The notes: generated by a model not told the origin, from the sequence alone. Shown: positions 44,724 through 54,003, counted from the stretch's first letter. The stretch: 64,000 nucleotides of DNA from Leptolyngbya sp. CCY15150 (GCF_016888135.1 NZ_JACSWB010000207.1:310001-374000); one strand, 5' to 3'. Numbers and translations: made by a program.

Positions 44724-47495
44724 ATGAAATATTCATCAGTTTCAAACCTGATTGTCATTGCGCTGTTTCTTGGATTCATCAGCGCCTCCAGCCTCGTGCA
44801 TGTGCTTACCGAATCATGGTGGTTTGAAGCTGTAGGATTTTCTCAGGTTTTTTGGACGAGGCTCACCTGGCAGGTTGGTCTTTGGTTCGGGCTGTTGGGG
44901 CTCTACCTGGTGGTGCTCTTGGGCAACTATTTCTGGGCGATGCACCTCACCCGCCATCGCATTTTTCGGGTCTTGGTGGAAAGTGGGCGCTGGAATCCTC
45001 GCAGTGAATCCTTGCCCAATGTGGTGGCGATCGCCCTAGCCCTATTTCTGTCCTTCACCGCCGCCACCACCAGCGGCAGCGCATGGGAAACGGTGCTGCA
45101 ATACCTGAATCCTTCCAGCTTTGCCGTCCAAGATCCTATCTATCAACAGGATGTGGGGTTTTACCTCTTTCGTCTGCCGTTGTACCAATGGCTGCAGCAG
45201 GTGGTGCTTTCTCTAGGGCTGTGGAGTTTGGTGCTCGCGGTGGCGGTCTATAGCCTCAAGGGTGAGTTGAGTATCGGCCGGGGCTGGCAACATCTGGTCA
45301 CCGGCGGTGCCAAAATTCACCTGGGTCTGCTGCTGGCAGCGATCGCCTTGGCGGTGGCAACGGGCTTTTGGCTAGAGCGCTACGAGCTACTCTATTCCGC
45401 CGATGGCGTTGTTTATGGGGCAGGCTTTACCGATATCCATGCGCGGCTCTCGGCCTATTGGTTTATGGGCATCAGCACCTTGGTTTTAGCGGCGTTGTTT
45501 ATTGGTTCCCTTTGGCAGCGCAGCGTCGCGTTGCCGGTGTTTGGCATGGGTGTCTATGTGCTTGCCTTGGTCTTAGTCAGCGGTCTATACCCCTGGTTCC
45601 AGCAGGAGTTTATCGTAAAGCCGAATGAACTGACGAAGGAAGCGCCCTACATTGCCCATAGCATTGACTTAACCCGCAAGGCCTACAATCTGGAAACCGT
45701 GGAGCGGCAAGACTATCCGGTGGAAAATCAACTGGATCAAGCAGCGATCGCCGCCAAGCAATCCACCCTGCAAAATATTCGCCTTTGGGACTATCGCCCC
45801 CTGCTGTCTACCTACCAGCAACTCCAGGAAATTCGTCTATACTACCGCTTCAGCGACGTCGATGTGGATCGCTACACCCTCGATGACGACTACCAGCAGG
45901 TGATGCTGGCGGCTCGGGAGCTGGACTATAGCCGCGTGCCCACGGAGGCAAAAACCTGGGTGAACCAGCGGCTGAAATATACCCATGGGTTTGGGGCGGT
46001 GATGAGTCCGGTGAACCGCGTCACCCGCAATGGCCTACCCGAATTTCTCATTCAAGATATTCCACCGGTCTCCAACACCAGCCTAGAGATTACCCAGCCC
46101 CGGCTGTACTACGGCGAAACAACCGATAGCTACATTTTTACCGGCACCAGCACCGATGAATTTGACTATCCTCGCAGCGAGGAGAATGCGGCCAATCGCT
46201 ACGATGGGCTGGGGGGCGTGCCCATGCCGACCTGGTTCCACCGTCTGGCCTATGCCCTTGATTTGGGCAACTTCACGGTGCTGATTTCCAACTATTTCAC
46301 CCCCGAGTCGCGCATTCTCTACCATCGCCCAATCCTAGAACGGGTGCAGCAGATTGCGCCGTTCCTCAGCTACGACAATGACCCCTACCTGACCATTGTG
46401 GACGGTCGCCTCCAGTGGATCATTGACGCCTACACGGTGAGCGATCGCTTTCCCTACTCGGCACCAGTGGCCCGCAGTCCAGACTTTACCCAGGCGTTTC
46501 AGGGGAGCAACATTAGCCAGGTGCTCCAGTCTAATACCAACTACATTCGCAACTCGGTGAAAGTGGTGGTTGATGCCTACGATGGCGTGCCCCAGTTCTA
46601 CGTGGTGGACGATCAAGATCCGCTGCTGAATACCTATCGCCAGATCTTCCCGAACCTGTTTCGCGATCGCGACCAAATTCCCGAAACGCTGCAGGCCCAT
46701 TTCCGCTACCCGGTGGATCTCTTCAAGATTCAGTCGCAGATGTATGCGGTGTACCACATGAGCAACCCGGAGGAGTTTTATAACCGGGAAGATGTGTGGC
46801 GCTTTCCCTTGGAGATCTACGAAGGCCGCCAAGAGGTAATGGAGCCGTACTACGTGATCATGGATTTACCAGGGGGCGATCGCCCTGAATTTACCCTGAT
46901 CCTGCCGTTTACGCCCACCAACCGCGACAACATGATTGCCTGGATGGCAGCGCGCTCCGATGGCAGCAACTACGGCAAGCTGCTGCTCTACGAATTTCCT
47001 AAGCAGGAGTTAATCTATGGGCCTCGACAAATTGAAGCTCGGATTGACCAAGATCCCGAGATTTCCCAGCAGCTCACCCTCTGGAGCCAGGAAGGATCGC
47101 GGGTGATTCGTGGCGACTTGCTGGTGATTCCTATTCAGCAATCGTTGCTCTACGTGGAGCCAGTGTATCTCCGGGCCGAGCAAGGCGAATTGCCAGAACT
47201 GCGGCGGGTGATCATTTCCTATGGCGATCGCACCGTCATGGAACCGTCCTTGGATGAGGCGATCGCCGCCATCTTCGGCAGTCCTGTTCCGGTGGCTGAG
47301 GCTCGCCCTGACACCGGCGCAGCAGACACCCCCGTGCTGCCCGCGTTGGTGGACGATGCTCTCACGGCTTATCAAAATGCCCAGAACGCTCTGCAGCAAG
47401 GGGATTGGGCTAGCTACGGTCGCTATCAACAGGAGCTAGGAGATCTGCTAGAGCGCCTGAATCAGCCCAGTGGCGAACCGCTGCCTACTCCGTAA
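44724..47495 (+). CDS. UPF0182 family large membrane protein
   Basis: 923 aa. About seven transmembrane segments occupy residues 1-300, starting with NLIVIALFLGFISASSLVHVL and the conserved WWFEAVGFSQVFWTRL. A large extracytoplasmic domain follows (FIVKPNELTKEAPYIAHSIDLTRKAY, then the PLLSTYQQLQEIRLYYRF and GPRQIEARIDQDPEISQQLTLW signatures). The family is widespread in cyanobacteria and actinobacteria and has no established function. The C-terminus overlaps the convergent cupredoxin gene by 11 bp. Confidence 0.92.
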   Translation: MKYSSVSNLIVIALFLGFISASSLVHVLTESWWFEAVGFSQVFWTRLTWQVGLWFGLLGLYLVVLLGNYFWAMHLTRHRIFRVLVESGRWNPRSESLPNVVAIALALFLSFTAATTSGSAWETVLQYLNPSSFAVQDPIYQQDVGFYLFRLPLYQWLQQVVLSLGLWSLVLAVAVYSLKGELSIGRGWQHLVTGGAKIHLGLLLAAIALAVATGFWLERYELLYSADGVVYGAGFTDIHARLSAYWFMGISTLVLAALFIGSLWQRSVALPVFGMGVYVLALVLVSGLYPWFQQEFIVKPNELTKEAPYIAHSIDLTRKAYNLETVERQDYPVENQLDQAAIAAKQSTLQNIRLWDYRPLLSTYQQLQEIRLYYRFSDVDVDRYTLDDDYQQVMLAARELDYSRVPTEAKTWVNQRLKYTHGFGAVMSPVNRVTRNGLPEFLIQDIPPVSNTSLEITQPRLYYGETTDSYIFTGTSTDEFDYPRSEENAANRYDGLGGVPMPTWFHRLAYALDLGNFTVLISNYFTPESRILYHRPILERVQQIAPFLSYDNDPYLTIVDGRLQWIIDAYTVSDRFPYSAPVARSPDFTQAFQGSNISQVLQSNTNYIRNSVKVVVDAYDGVPQFYVVDDQDPLLNTYRQIFPNLFRDRDQIPETLQAHFRYPVDLFKIQSQMYAVYHMSNPEEFYNREDVWRFPLEIYEGRQEVMEPYYVIMDLPGGDRPEFTLILPFTPTNRDNMIAWMAARSDGSNYGKLLLYEFPKQELIYGPRQIEARIDQDPEISQQLTLWSQEGSRVIRGDLLVIPIQQSLLYVEPVYLRAEQGELPELRRVIISYGDRTVMEPSLDEAIAAIFGSPVPVAEARPDTGAADTPVLPALVDDALTAYQNAQNALQQGDWASYGRYQQELGDLLERLNQPSGEPLPTP

Positions 47496-47967
47496 CCGTT
47501 AGGCGTCCCACCATGCCCGCTTCCCTATGCCCCGCAATCACGCAGCGGAGTTCATACTCGCCGGGCTTCATGGCAACAAAAAACCATTCTGCCTGGGTGC
47601 CGGGGCGCAGTTCTAGCTCGTGGATAGCACCCTTGATTTCCACATTGCCCGCCTCCACCTTCTTCGTCCAAATGGCATCGGCGAAGTCTTTGGCGGTGAA
47701 GTAGTGTTTCTCAGGACTAGGATTATCCAGCACCAGCCTGTAGAGCTTGCCGGCCTGGAACTCTAGGTGGTTGGGCACAAACTTCAGTTCATCTGCCGAG
47801 GTGCCCAGATTTATATGCACCGTAGTGGGTGCGGGAGCAGCGATCGCCCCTCCAGGCAGCAGTCCTAACCCGATGACAAGGGCCAGCAGCCAGCCCAGCA
47901 GTCGAGGCAGCGATCGCTGTAGTCTCCATCGGGGAAATCGGAGCTGAGGGAAGGCTTGATAGGTCAT
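47485..47967 (-). CDS. Exported cupredoxin-domain protein
   Basis: 160 aa. A signal peptide (LLGWLLALVIGLGLLPGGAIAAPAP) is followed by a plastocyanin-like fold. Copper ligands expected for a type 1 site are visible: His in SPEKHYFTAKDF, then Cys, His and Met in RCVIAGHREAGM (C-x4-H-x4-M). It is probably a periplasmic or lumenal copper protein involved in electron transfer or copper handling. It overlaps the UPF0182 gene tail to tail. Confidence 0.85.
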   Translation of the reverse strand: MTYQAFPQLRFPRWRLQRSLPRLLGWLLALVIGLGLLPGGAIAAPAPTTVHINLGTSADELKFVPNHLEFQAGKLYRLVLDNPSPEKHYFTAKDFADAIWTKKVEAGNVEIKGAIHELELRPGTQAEWFFVAMKPGEYELRCVIAGHREAGMVGRLTVTE

Positions 47968-48037
47968 AGCGTCACATCCTGATCGATCTGATCAATTGTT
48001 TATGCTCAGTTTATCAGGACTGGTTGACGGACAAAAT

Positions 48038-48092
48038 TGAAGACCCTCACCCCAAACCCCTCTCCCAGAGCGGGCGAGGGGCTTTGAAAGCA
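48038..48092. repeat. Dispersed intergenic repeat, copy A
   Basis: About 55 bp containing CCCTCACCCCAAACCC, CGGGCGAGGG and TTGAAAGCA. An inverted, slightly shorter copy (CTCTCCC missing) lies at 53111-53156. Sequences of this style are common between genes in cyanobacteria; no function is assigned. Confidence 0.75.
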
Positions 48093-48138
48093 AGTGAACG
48101 TTCTTGCTACCCTTGTGGGGATAGGGGATAAAGATGGG

Positions 48139-48921
48139 TTAACGATGGGTGAGGGAATGGGGCTTTTCCAGACCGTGGCTCTCCATCCACTCCGCCTGGC
48201 CCATCACGTCAACAGCAGGGCCATCGGCTACCAATTGCCCGTTGTTGATGACTAAGACGCGATCGCATACCTCTAGGATAAATTCCAAATCATGGGACGA
48301 GATCAGCATGGCCTGGGGCGATCGCTGCAGAAACTGAATCAACCTGCGCCGCGCCCGTAAGTCTAGATTGGCCGAGGGTTCGTCGTAGATCATCACCCGA
48401 GGCTGCATGGCCAAAATGCCCGCGATCGCCACCATGCGTTTTTCGCCCCCCGAGAGATGGTGGGGCGGCCGGTTGGCCAGGGCCGTCATCCCCGTGAGGG
48501 CGAGGGCATGGCTCACCCGTTGCTCCACCTCCTGGTCAGACAAGCCCATATTCTGGGGCCCAAAGGCCACGTCATCCCACACCGATGAGGCGAGCAGTTG
48601 GTCATCGGGATTTTGAAACACCAGCCCAATATCAGGATGGAACTGCCCCACCCGCACCGGCTGCTCAAACAGGGTGATCTGTCCCGTAATAGGTCGCAGC
48701 AAGCCGCAGAGCAGCATAAACAGGGTGGTTTTCCCAGCTCCGTTGGGGCCAATGACCCCAACGCGCTCACCGGGGGGCAAGGTAAAGGAGATATCCCGCA
48801 GTGTATCGGGGCAATCGGGATAGGAAAAACTCACCTGGGACACCGCGATCGCTTCATCGAGTCCGTCTAATGCCATCTGCTCAGCAGCTAGGGAAACCGT
48901 GGGAGAGTTGAGACGATCCAT
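48139..48921 (-). CDS. cbiO: Energy-coupling factor transporter ATPase, CbiO/NikO type
   Basis: 260 aa ABC ATPase of an ECF-type metal importer. Walker A GPNGAGKTT is at residues 58-66, the Q-loop is in VFQNPDDQLLASSVWDDVAFGP (the LLASSVWxDVAFGP segment is typical of CbiO), the signature is LSGGEKRMVAIAG, Walker B is VMIYDEPSANLD and the switch is ISSHD. It lies 4 bp after cbiQ in a leftward cbiM-cbiQ-cbiO operon. The substrate is cobalt or nickel; sequence alone does not decide. Confidence 0.92.
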   Translation of the reverse strand: MDRLNSPTVSLAAEQMALDGLDEAIAVSQVSFSYPDCPDTLRDISFTLPPGERVGVIGPNGAGKTTLFMLLCGLLRPITGQITLFEQPVRVGQFHPDIGLVFQNPDDQLLASSVWDDVAFGPQNMGLSDQEVEQRVSHALALTGMTALANRPPHHLSGGEKRMVAIAGILAMQPRVMIYDEPSANLDLRARRRLIQFLQRSPQAMLISSHDLEFILEVCDRVLVINNGQLVADGPAVDVMGQAEWMESHGLEKPHSLTHR

Positions 48922-48925
48922 CGCG

Positions 48926-49729
48926 TTATGCCTTCATTCCTATCCAATAGTCAGCGGCGACCAAGGCGATCGCCATCGTTAAACTCAAGCCCGTGGCGAT
49001 CGCGCTCCAGGAATCTAAGCGGGGGCGATCGCGTTCAGCTAAAGGACTGCGCGCCTGGCCATAGCCCCGCAGCCGCATGGCTTGATAGACCCGCTCCGAC
49101 TGTTCGTAGCTGCGAATCAACAGGGTTCCGGCTAGAGATGCAAACACCTGCAAATCTCGCCGCTGGGGTATCAAGGGAATCCGCCGCGTGGGTGCATAGC
49201 CAAATCCACGCAGGCGCATGGCCTGCTTCATGCGCAGCAGTTGATCGGCAATTTCATAGAGGTAACGGTAGGACAACAGCAGCATATCGGTGAGGATGGC
49301 GGGCAGCCCCAGCGATCGCATCGCCTTGACGGTTTGCAAAAAAGGAGCCGTGCCAAACAGCAGCAGGCTGAGGGTAATGATCGACAAAAACCGTCCCACG
49401 ATCAAGACCACGGCCCAGCAGCCCTCCTGCCGCAGGGTCAGCGGGCCCCATTGCCATAGCACCGTCTCCCCAGACATGAGGGGCAAGACCAGGATCACCC
49501 CAAGTAAAAAAAAACTTGGATAGCGCAGCCGCTGTAGCCAATAGCCCCAAGGTATACGCGACAGGCCATAGAGCAATGCCGTCAGCCCCATCACCACCGG
49601 CACAAGCCATAGCGTTTCCACCATCGCCACCGCAAACATCAGTGCGCCTAGCCCGATGAGCTTATAGCGTGGCTGCCATGCATGGATGGGCGATCGCAGA
49701 TGGGCATATTCATCAATGTCTAGCTTCAT
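48926..49729 (-). CDS. cbiQ: Energy-coupling factor transporter transmembrane protein, CbiQ/NikQ type
   Basis: 267 aa T-component that couples the ATPase to the substrate-binding CbiM. Several hydrophobic segments lie in residues 25-130. The two cytoplasmic coupling motifs are KQAMRLRGFGYA and YQAMRLRGYGQA (Ala-Arg-Gly type), near residues 170 and 217. The ATG overlaps the cbiM stop by 4 bp (ATGA). Confidence 0.9.
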   Translation of the reverse strand: MKLDIDEYAHLRSPIHAWQPRYKLIGLGALMFAVAMVETLWLVPVVMGLTALLYGLSRIPWGYWLQRLRYPSFFLLGVILVLPLMSGETVLWQWGPLTLRQEGCWAVVLIVGRFLSIITLSLLLFGTAPFLQTVKAMRSLGLPAILTDMLLLSYRYLYEIADQLLRMKQAMRLRGFGYAPTRRIPLIPQRRDLQVFASLAGTLLIRSYEQSERVYQAMRLRGYGQARSPLAERDRPRLDSWSAIATGLSLTMAIALVAADYWIGMKA

Positions 49730-50379
49730 GGTGTGCCGTGATGCCCTAGGAGATCGGGCTTAACTTGATGTAAGAATAACACCAGCATAGCGGTAAAGCC
49801 GCCTTCAATCAGCATCACCGGGATGTGGGCCAGGGTGAGCCCATAGACAGCGGTGCGCTCGGCTTGGGCATCCATCGCGGCTGGAATATTGGTCATCACC
49901 AACGCGAAAAAGATCAGCGCGGCCAGCCCCAACCCAAGGGCTCCGGCGACAAAGGCGAAGATGCCTAATCGCGGGCGATCGCTACCCCAAGGACAAAACC
50001 GCTGCAGTTGAAACACGTGATAGGCCACCAAGGCCGGCACGCCCATCATGACGGCATTGACCCCTAAGACCGTCATGCCCCCATGGCCCAAAATCACCGC
50101 TTGAAACAAGAGACCAATCAAAATGGCTGGAAAGGCATAGTAGCCCAACACCGTCCCTAGTAAACCATTGAGCACTAAATGCACGCTGGTCGGGGGAATG
50201 GGGATATGGATCGATGATGCTACAAAAAAAGCTGCCGTTAGCAGTGATGCTTTGGGCATATTTCGGCTCACATCCGGATCGCGCTGAATCTGCCGTAGGG
50301 AATACCAGGTGGCTAGCCCGGTGAGCCCATAGCCGCCCAGGCAGACGGGAGCCGAAAGAAGACCATCAGGAAGGTGCAT
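49726..50379 (-). CDS. cbiM: Cobalt/nickel ECF transporter S-component, CbiM/NikM type
   Basis: 217 aa substrate-specific membrane subunit. The N-terminus MHLPDGLLS, with His2 as metal ligand, is the family hallmark, together with the HIPIPPTSVHLVLNGLLG segment, which carries a second His ligand, and GHGGMTVLGVNAVMMG. Five to seven membrane segments. It is the first of the cbiMQO genes, 37 bp after the NikL/CbiN-like gene. Confidence 0.92.
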   Translation of the reverse strand: MHLPDGLLSAPVCLGGYGLTGLATWYSLRQIQRDPDVSRNMPKASLLTAAFFVASSIHIPIPPTSVHLVLNGLLGTVLGYYAFPAILIGLLFQAVILGHGGMTVLGVNAVMMGVPALVAYHVFQLQRFCPWGSDRPRLGIFAFVAGALGLGLAALIFFALVMTNIPAAMDAQAERTAVYGLTLAHIPVMLIEGGFTAMLVLFLHQVKPDLLGHHGTP

Positions 50380-50416
50380 AGACAGGTATAAATCACGGTA
50401 AGACTAGGGCTATGCA

Positions 50417-50998
50417 TTACGCTTCGCCTGCTGGATCTGAGACTGATGTGCGTGAGGCAAAAAAGAAAGCTGTGCCTACAAACCCCCAAATGATAGCGCC
50501 AATCATCGTCCAGCGCTGCATCGGCGATAATTGTGATGATCTAGGTTGGGACGACATGGGCATCACAGATGGACTGAGATCCACCGGGGCTGAAGCTGCT
50601 TCTGGATTCTCCGTTGCTGCTTCGGAGCTACTGGATGGGGCTGGACTTTCGGTGGCCGGTGGCTGGGCCGCGACGGGGATCACCACTAGTTCTCCATGAC
50701 CAGCCTGGCGTACCTGCACTTCCCAGTCGCCGGTTATGGAGGGGTCGGGCATGAAGATAAAATTACCCTGGGAGTCTGTGGTGCCGGTGATCCAAGGCGT
50801 GGCCACATCATCGGGCGAGAACACGGACACCTGCGCATCGACCATGGGTTCGCCCGTGTCATAGAGGGCAGATACGGCAACAGCGGGGGCGACGGTGTAG
50901 TCCAACGCCGTGCCATGGGCCAAGGAGGGAAGGGCGATCGCTAGTCCTGATAAGGTGGCTATCGGCACGAGGAGCGATCGAAGGGGATTGACATGCAT
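50417..50998 (-). CDS. NikL/CbiN-like auxiliary component of the metal ECF transporter
   Basis: 193 aa. A signal or anchor segment (LLVPIATLSGLAIALPSLAHG) precedes an extracytoplasmic beta domain of carboxypeptidase-regulatory/DUF4198 style (VAVSALYDTGEPMVDAQVSVFSPDD, TDSQGNFIFMPD), a Pro/Ser/Glu linker, and a C-terminal membrane helix (WTMIGAIIWGFVGTAFFFASR). Two-helix topology with an outside domain matches NikL/CbiN partners of CbiM/NikM, which supports nickel over cobalt only weakly. The mature N-terminus would begin near His-Gly after cleavage. Confidence 0.75.
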   Translation of the reverse strand: MHVNPLRSLLVPIATLSGLAIALPSLAHGTALDYTVAPAVAVSALYDTGEPMVDAQVSVFSPDDVATPWITGTTDSQGNFIFMPDPSITGDWEVQVRQAGHGELVVIPVAAQPPATESPAPSSSSEAATENPEAASAPVDLSPSVMPMSSQPRSSQLSPMQRWTMIGAIIWGFVGTAFFFASRTSVSDPAGEA

Positions 50999-51074
50999 TG
51001 AAAAGTTGCCTCATCGTGGATTAAACATCCTGGAGAGCGATCGCCCTCCAGGAAAGCAATTGATGTAGCGCGGA

Positions 51075-51932
51075 TTAGGTCATATCCTGCAGAGCACAAT
51101 GGCCTTCACCCACATGGCCAAGACCAGCAATGGTGTCCTGCAGGCGGGCATAGTCCTCGGGGGAAAGCTGTTCTTCCAGCATGGTCATATCCACATCTAG
51201 GGTGTCACCCTGGGCGATCGCTGCCAGCGGCTCAAATCCAAGGGCACCCGTGTTAATGGAATCGTCCGGAGCTGCCTCGCCATCCCCAAAAATGTGATCA
51301 AAGTGGAAGGTGGCTTCCAGATCCGCCATGCTGCCTGGCTCCAGAATGCCCTTGCGTTCATCGCCCACAAAGTCACCGCAGACGTAGCGCATTTCTTGAT
51401 CGAGACGCAGGGTGAAGTTCACCACTTGCCCATCCTTCTCGGCGGTGCCCACCAGCATCAACACATGACCAGCAGCCTGGCCATCAGTTGCTTTCGGCAT
51501 CGTCCACTCTAGGGCATTGTAGCGACCGGCTGGAGCTGACACCTCTGCCAACAGAATGGGATCGGCATCGGCTTCACCCTCCGCTAGGTCTACGGTCTGC
51601 TGTTCCACCACCATCACATCTTGGTTGGGCTCCAGAGTCGTATCGACTTCTGGATCAAACGACGCGTCGGTTTGGTAGGCTTTTACATTGGCCAGACTGA
51701 CATAGACGTGGTCGAAGCCAATCTCCCATCCATCCTTAGACACAAATCCTTCTCGGACAAAATCTTCCCCATTGGCGCGGACTTGGAGCAGTCCCTCCTC
51801 GGTCTCGGGCGCATCACTGACCGCAGACGTGTCTGGAGTCGTAGACGAGGGAGCATTGCTTGACGCGCAACCATAGGACACAGATACCATCACAGCTGCT
51901 GTACCCAGAGCCATCCATACTGATCGATGCAT
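51075..51932 (-). CDS. Acidic lipoprotein next to the metal ECF transporter
   Basis: 285 aa. Starting at MHRSVWMALGTAAVMVSVSYGC there is a lipobox-like VSYGC at residue 22, so the mature protein is probably lipid-anchored. The body is rich in Asp and Glu, with strand-like segments FDHVYVSLANVKAY, LAEVSAPAGRYNALEW and FHFDHIFGDGE that recall DUF4382-type extracellular beta proteins. It is the first gene of a leftward set leading into the ECF transporter, 76 bp before the NikL-like gene, so a role in metal capture is inferred. Precise family not recognised. Confidence 0.65.
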   Translation of the reverse strand: MHRSVWMALGTAAVMVSVSYGCASSNAPSSTTPDTSAVSDAPETEEGLLQVRANGEDFVREGFVSKDGWEIGFDHVYVSLANVKAYQTDASFDPEVDTTLEPNQDVMVVEQQTVDLAEGEADADPILLAEVSAPAGRYNALEWTMPKATDGQAAGHVLMLVGTAEKDGQVVNFTLRLDQEMRYVCGDFVGDERKGILEPGSMADLEATFHFDHIFGDGEAAPDDSINTGALGFEPLAAIAQGDTLDVDMTMLEEQLSPEDYARLQDTIAGLGHVGEGHCALQDMT

Positions 51933-52170
51933 CAATAATTCTCGCAAGTTTTTAGGGGCATAGCTTGAACATGACTCATCCAAGTCATGCACAGTGTTAG
52001 TAAACCTCGCCCCTTTCTAAATTTCAATGCGGCTAGGGGGGATACGGTCATGTGTTCGTTACCCAATCCACCCCACTCCGTTCACCTAGGTCAGACCAGC
52101 GGATGGTGCGCAGTAGCACTAAAAACGATAGAGTCAAGCTGAGAACTATGCAGATGTAACGGGAAGGTCT

Positions 52171-53016
52171 ATGCGGCTGTTTTTAGTGCTGGCGATCGCC
52201 ATCGCCTTGTTGGCAGTAGTGTTCGCGCTACAAAATACGATGGTGGTAGCACTCAGCTTCCTGCCTTGGCAGTTTGAAGGTTCCCTTGCCCTAGTTTTGT
52301 TGATCACCCTAGCGTTGGGTATTGGGGTAGGGCTTTTGGTCTCGGTGCCAGCCGTAGTGCGGCGAAGCTGGAGTTTATCTCGCCAAACCCATCAGGTGGA
52401 GAGCCTCTCGCAGCAACTGCTAGATAAGGATCAAGAGCGAGAGACTCAGCTTGCGACAGCTCGGCGCGATCGCTTGGCCCTGAAAGCCGCTCACCAAAAT
52501 CTGCTTACCGCCTTGGCGATCGCTGAGCCCCGAACGGGTCTGCTCAAGCAAGACTGGCTTTCTCCGGGCGTGCAGTATTGGCTAAAGCAGCGGGCAACCT
52601 CTACCGATAGCCCATCCTCCCTTTGTCTCTACCTGTTGGAAGGACGAGCCAGCGACCCCAATCCCACGGATCAACAGGCGCTTTACCTGGCCATGGCCGA
52701 TCGCCTGCAAAGCCAAGAGCCGGCCCATAGCTGGTTATTTACCGATGGCACCGCTCAGTTTGCTTGCCTCACCCCCGACCTGAACGTCAAAGCCGCCCAT
52801 GAATTTGGCGATCGCCTGCGGGAGGCCCTGACTCAAACCCCATTGATGATCAACGGCACCTCCACCACCGTTGAGGTGAGCATTGGTGGCGTGATTGCCC
52901 ATCCCCCCGACGGGATCAATGCCGATCAGCTCGTTCAGCAGGCCCAAGCCGCCATCGACCACGCCAAGCAACGCGGTCGTAACCGAGTTCGCTTAGTCGA
53001 AGCACAGCGCGCCTGA
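52171..53016 (+). CDS. LapA-domain membrane protein with degenerate GGDEF domain
   Basis: 281 aa. Residues 1-65 form two membrane helices of the LapA/DUF1049 type (FALQNTMVVALSFLPWQFEGSLALVLLITLALGIG). A coiled region (residues about 70-115) leads to a GGDEF-like domain. Its C-terminal signature ADQLVQQAQAAIDHAKQRGRNRVRL is intact, but the active-site GG(D/E)EF is replaced by FTDGTAQFACL, so cyclic-di-GMP synthesis is unlikely. Possibly a membrane signalling or scaffold protein. GGAAGG precedes the ATG. Confidence 0.78.
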   Translation: MRLFLVLAIAIALLAVVFALQNTMVVALSFLPWQFEGSLALVLLITLALGIGVGLLVSVPAVVRRSWSLSRQTHQVESLSQQLLDKDQERETQLATARRDRLALKAAHQNLLTALAIAEPRTGLLKQDWLSPGVQYWLKQRATSTDSPSSLCLYLLEGRASDPNPTDQQALYLAMADRLQSQEPAHSWLFTDGTAQFACLTPDLNVKAAHEFGDRLREALTQTPLMINGTSTTVEVSIGGVIAHPPDGINADQLVQQAQAAIDHAKQRGRNRVRLVEAQRA

Positions 53017-53110
53017 GCATCAATCCTGATGGACTGATGACCCATCGTTTTCCCCTCATCCCCCAGCCCCTTCTCCCACAAGGGGAGCAGGGGAGCAGGA
53101 AAGTTTATGT

Positions 53111-53156
53111 GCTTTCAACCCTCGCCCGTTCTGGGTTTGGGGTGAGGGACTTCAAG
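53111..53156. repeat. Dispersed intergenic repeat, copy B (inverted relative to 48038)
   Basis: Reverse complement reads TTGAAGTCCCTCACCCC, AAACCC, CGGGCGAGGG and TTGAAAGC, matching copy A except for a short internal deletion. It lies between the LapA/GGDEF gene and the PRC-barrel gene. Confidence 0.75.
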
Positions 53157-53196
53157 GTTTGTCTGTTAACCAGGAATCAATCTGAGACTAACAAGC

Positions 53197-54003
53197 CTAA
53201 ACCTTCGGATCGGTCTCTGTCGGAACGTCTGTCGGAGAATCGGTCGAATCTGCCGCAGGTTCTTCCGTGCTAGAGGCTTCAGGAGTAGGCTCTGCATCGG
53301 TCGCTGATGGGTTACCAGGGAAGCGATCGCCCAAATCGGCAACCTTTTCCTGGGCCTGATCAGCTAGTTTTTGCCCTTGAGACTGCACCTGGGAAGCGAT
53401 CGCCTGGGTGCCTTCCAGCGCCGCTTTCATATCGTCCTTTGTTCGGGACAAATCGTCTTTGAGAAACTCCTTCATCTTGGTGACCCGATCTGCCAACCCG
53501 GCAGACACCTGCTCCGGCTCTTCCACCGCCGTCTTGTTCACAATCATGCGCTTGCTGCCCACACTGATCACTGCGGTTGGGCTCAAGCGATAGACGCCAT
53601 CCAGCCTGCCCTGCCAGCCGTTGGACACAAACAGGTAATCCACCACCGCGCCGGTGGCCACATCAAACTGATAATCGACAACTGTGCCGGCCCGATTGCC
53701 GCCATCTGTCCACACTTCATGACCAATAATCAGCTCCGTATCTGGCGGCCGCTGGGTTTCAGTACCCGCAACATAGCTGACCAAAACACTTTCTTGGCCA
53801 ATCGTCTCAATTTGTCCCCAAGCAAACTCCGTATGCTTGCGTCCCAACAGCCCAGATTTGCAGCTCAGTCCAACGATTTGGTGGGTTTTATGGGCTAGCC
53901 AAACCTGATCCACTCGCCCCAGATCATCCGTTGTGTTGCGATCGATGACTAGGCGACCGAGCAGGTCACTGTGTTGGATAACCGATGGTTCTATATCAGC
54001 CAT
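53197..54003 (-). CDS. PRC-barrel domain protein
   Basis: 268 aa. Two PRC-barrel-like units: residues about 10-80 (LLGRLVIDRNTTDDLGRVDQVWL...) and 88-160 (ELIIGHEVWTDGGNRAGTVVDYQF...). A helical segment (DRVTKMKEFLKDDLSRTKDDMKAAL) and an acidic, Ser/Thr/Pro-rich tail follow. PRC barrels act as protein or RNA interaction modules, for example in photosynthetic reaction centre H subunits and RimM. The specific partner is unknown. Soluble, no signal peptide. Confidence 0.8.
   Translation of the reverse strand: MADIEPSVIQHSDLLGRLVIDRNTTDDLGRVDQVWLAHKTHQIVGLSCKSGLLGRKHTEFAWGQIETIGQESVLVSYVAGTETQRPPDTELIIGHEVWTDGGNRAGTVVDYQFDVATGAVVDYLFVSNGWQGRLDGVYRLSPTAVISVGSKRMIVNKTAVEEPEQVSAGLADRVTKMKEFLKDDLSRTKDDMKAALEGTQAIASQVQSQGQKLADQAQEKVADLGDRFPGNPSATDAEPTPEASSTEEPAADSTDSPTDVPTETDPKV

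Noticed and set aside
51993-52170. Metal or cobalamin riboswitch upstream of the lipoprotein/ECF genes
   Set aside because: No B12-box-like core or other riboswitch signature could be seen on the minus strand.
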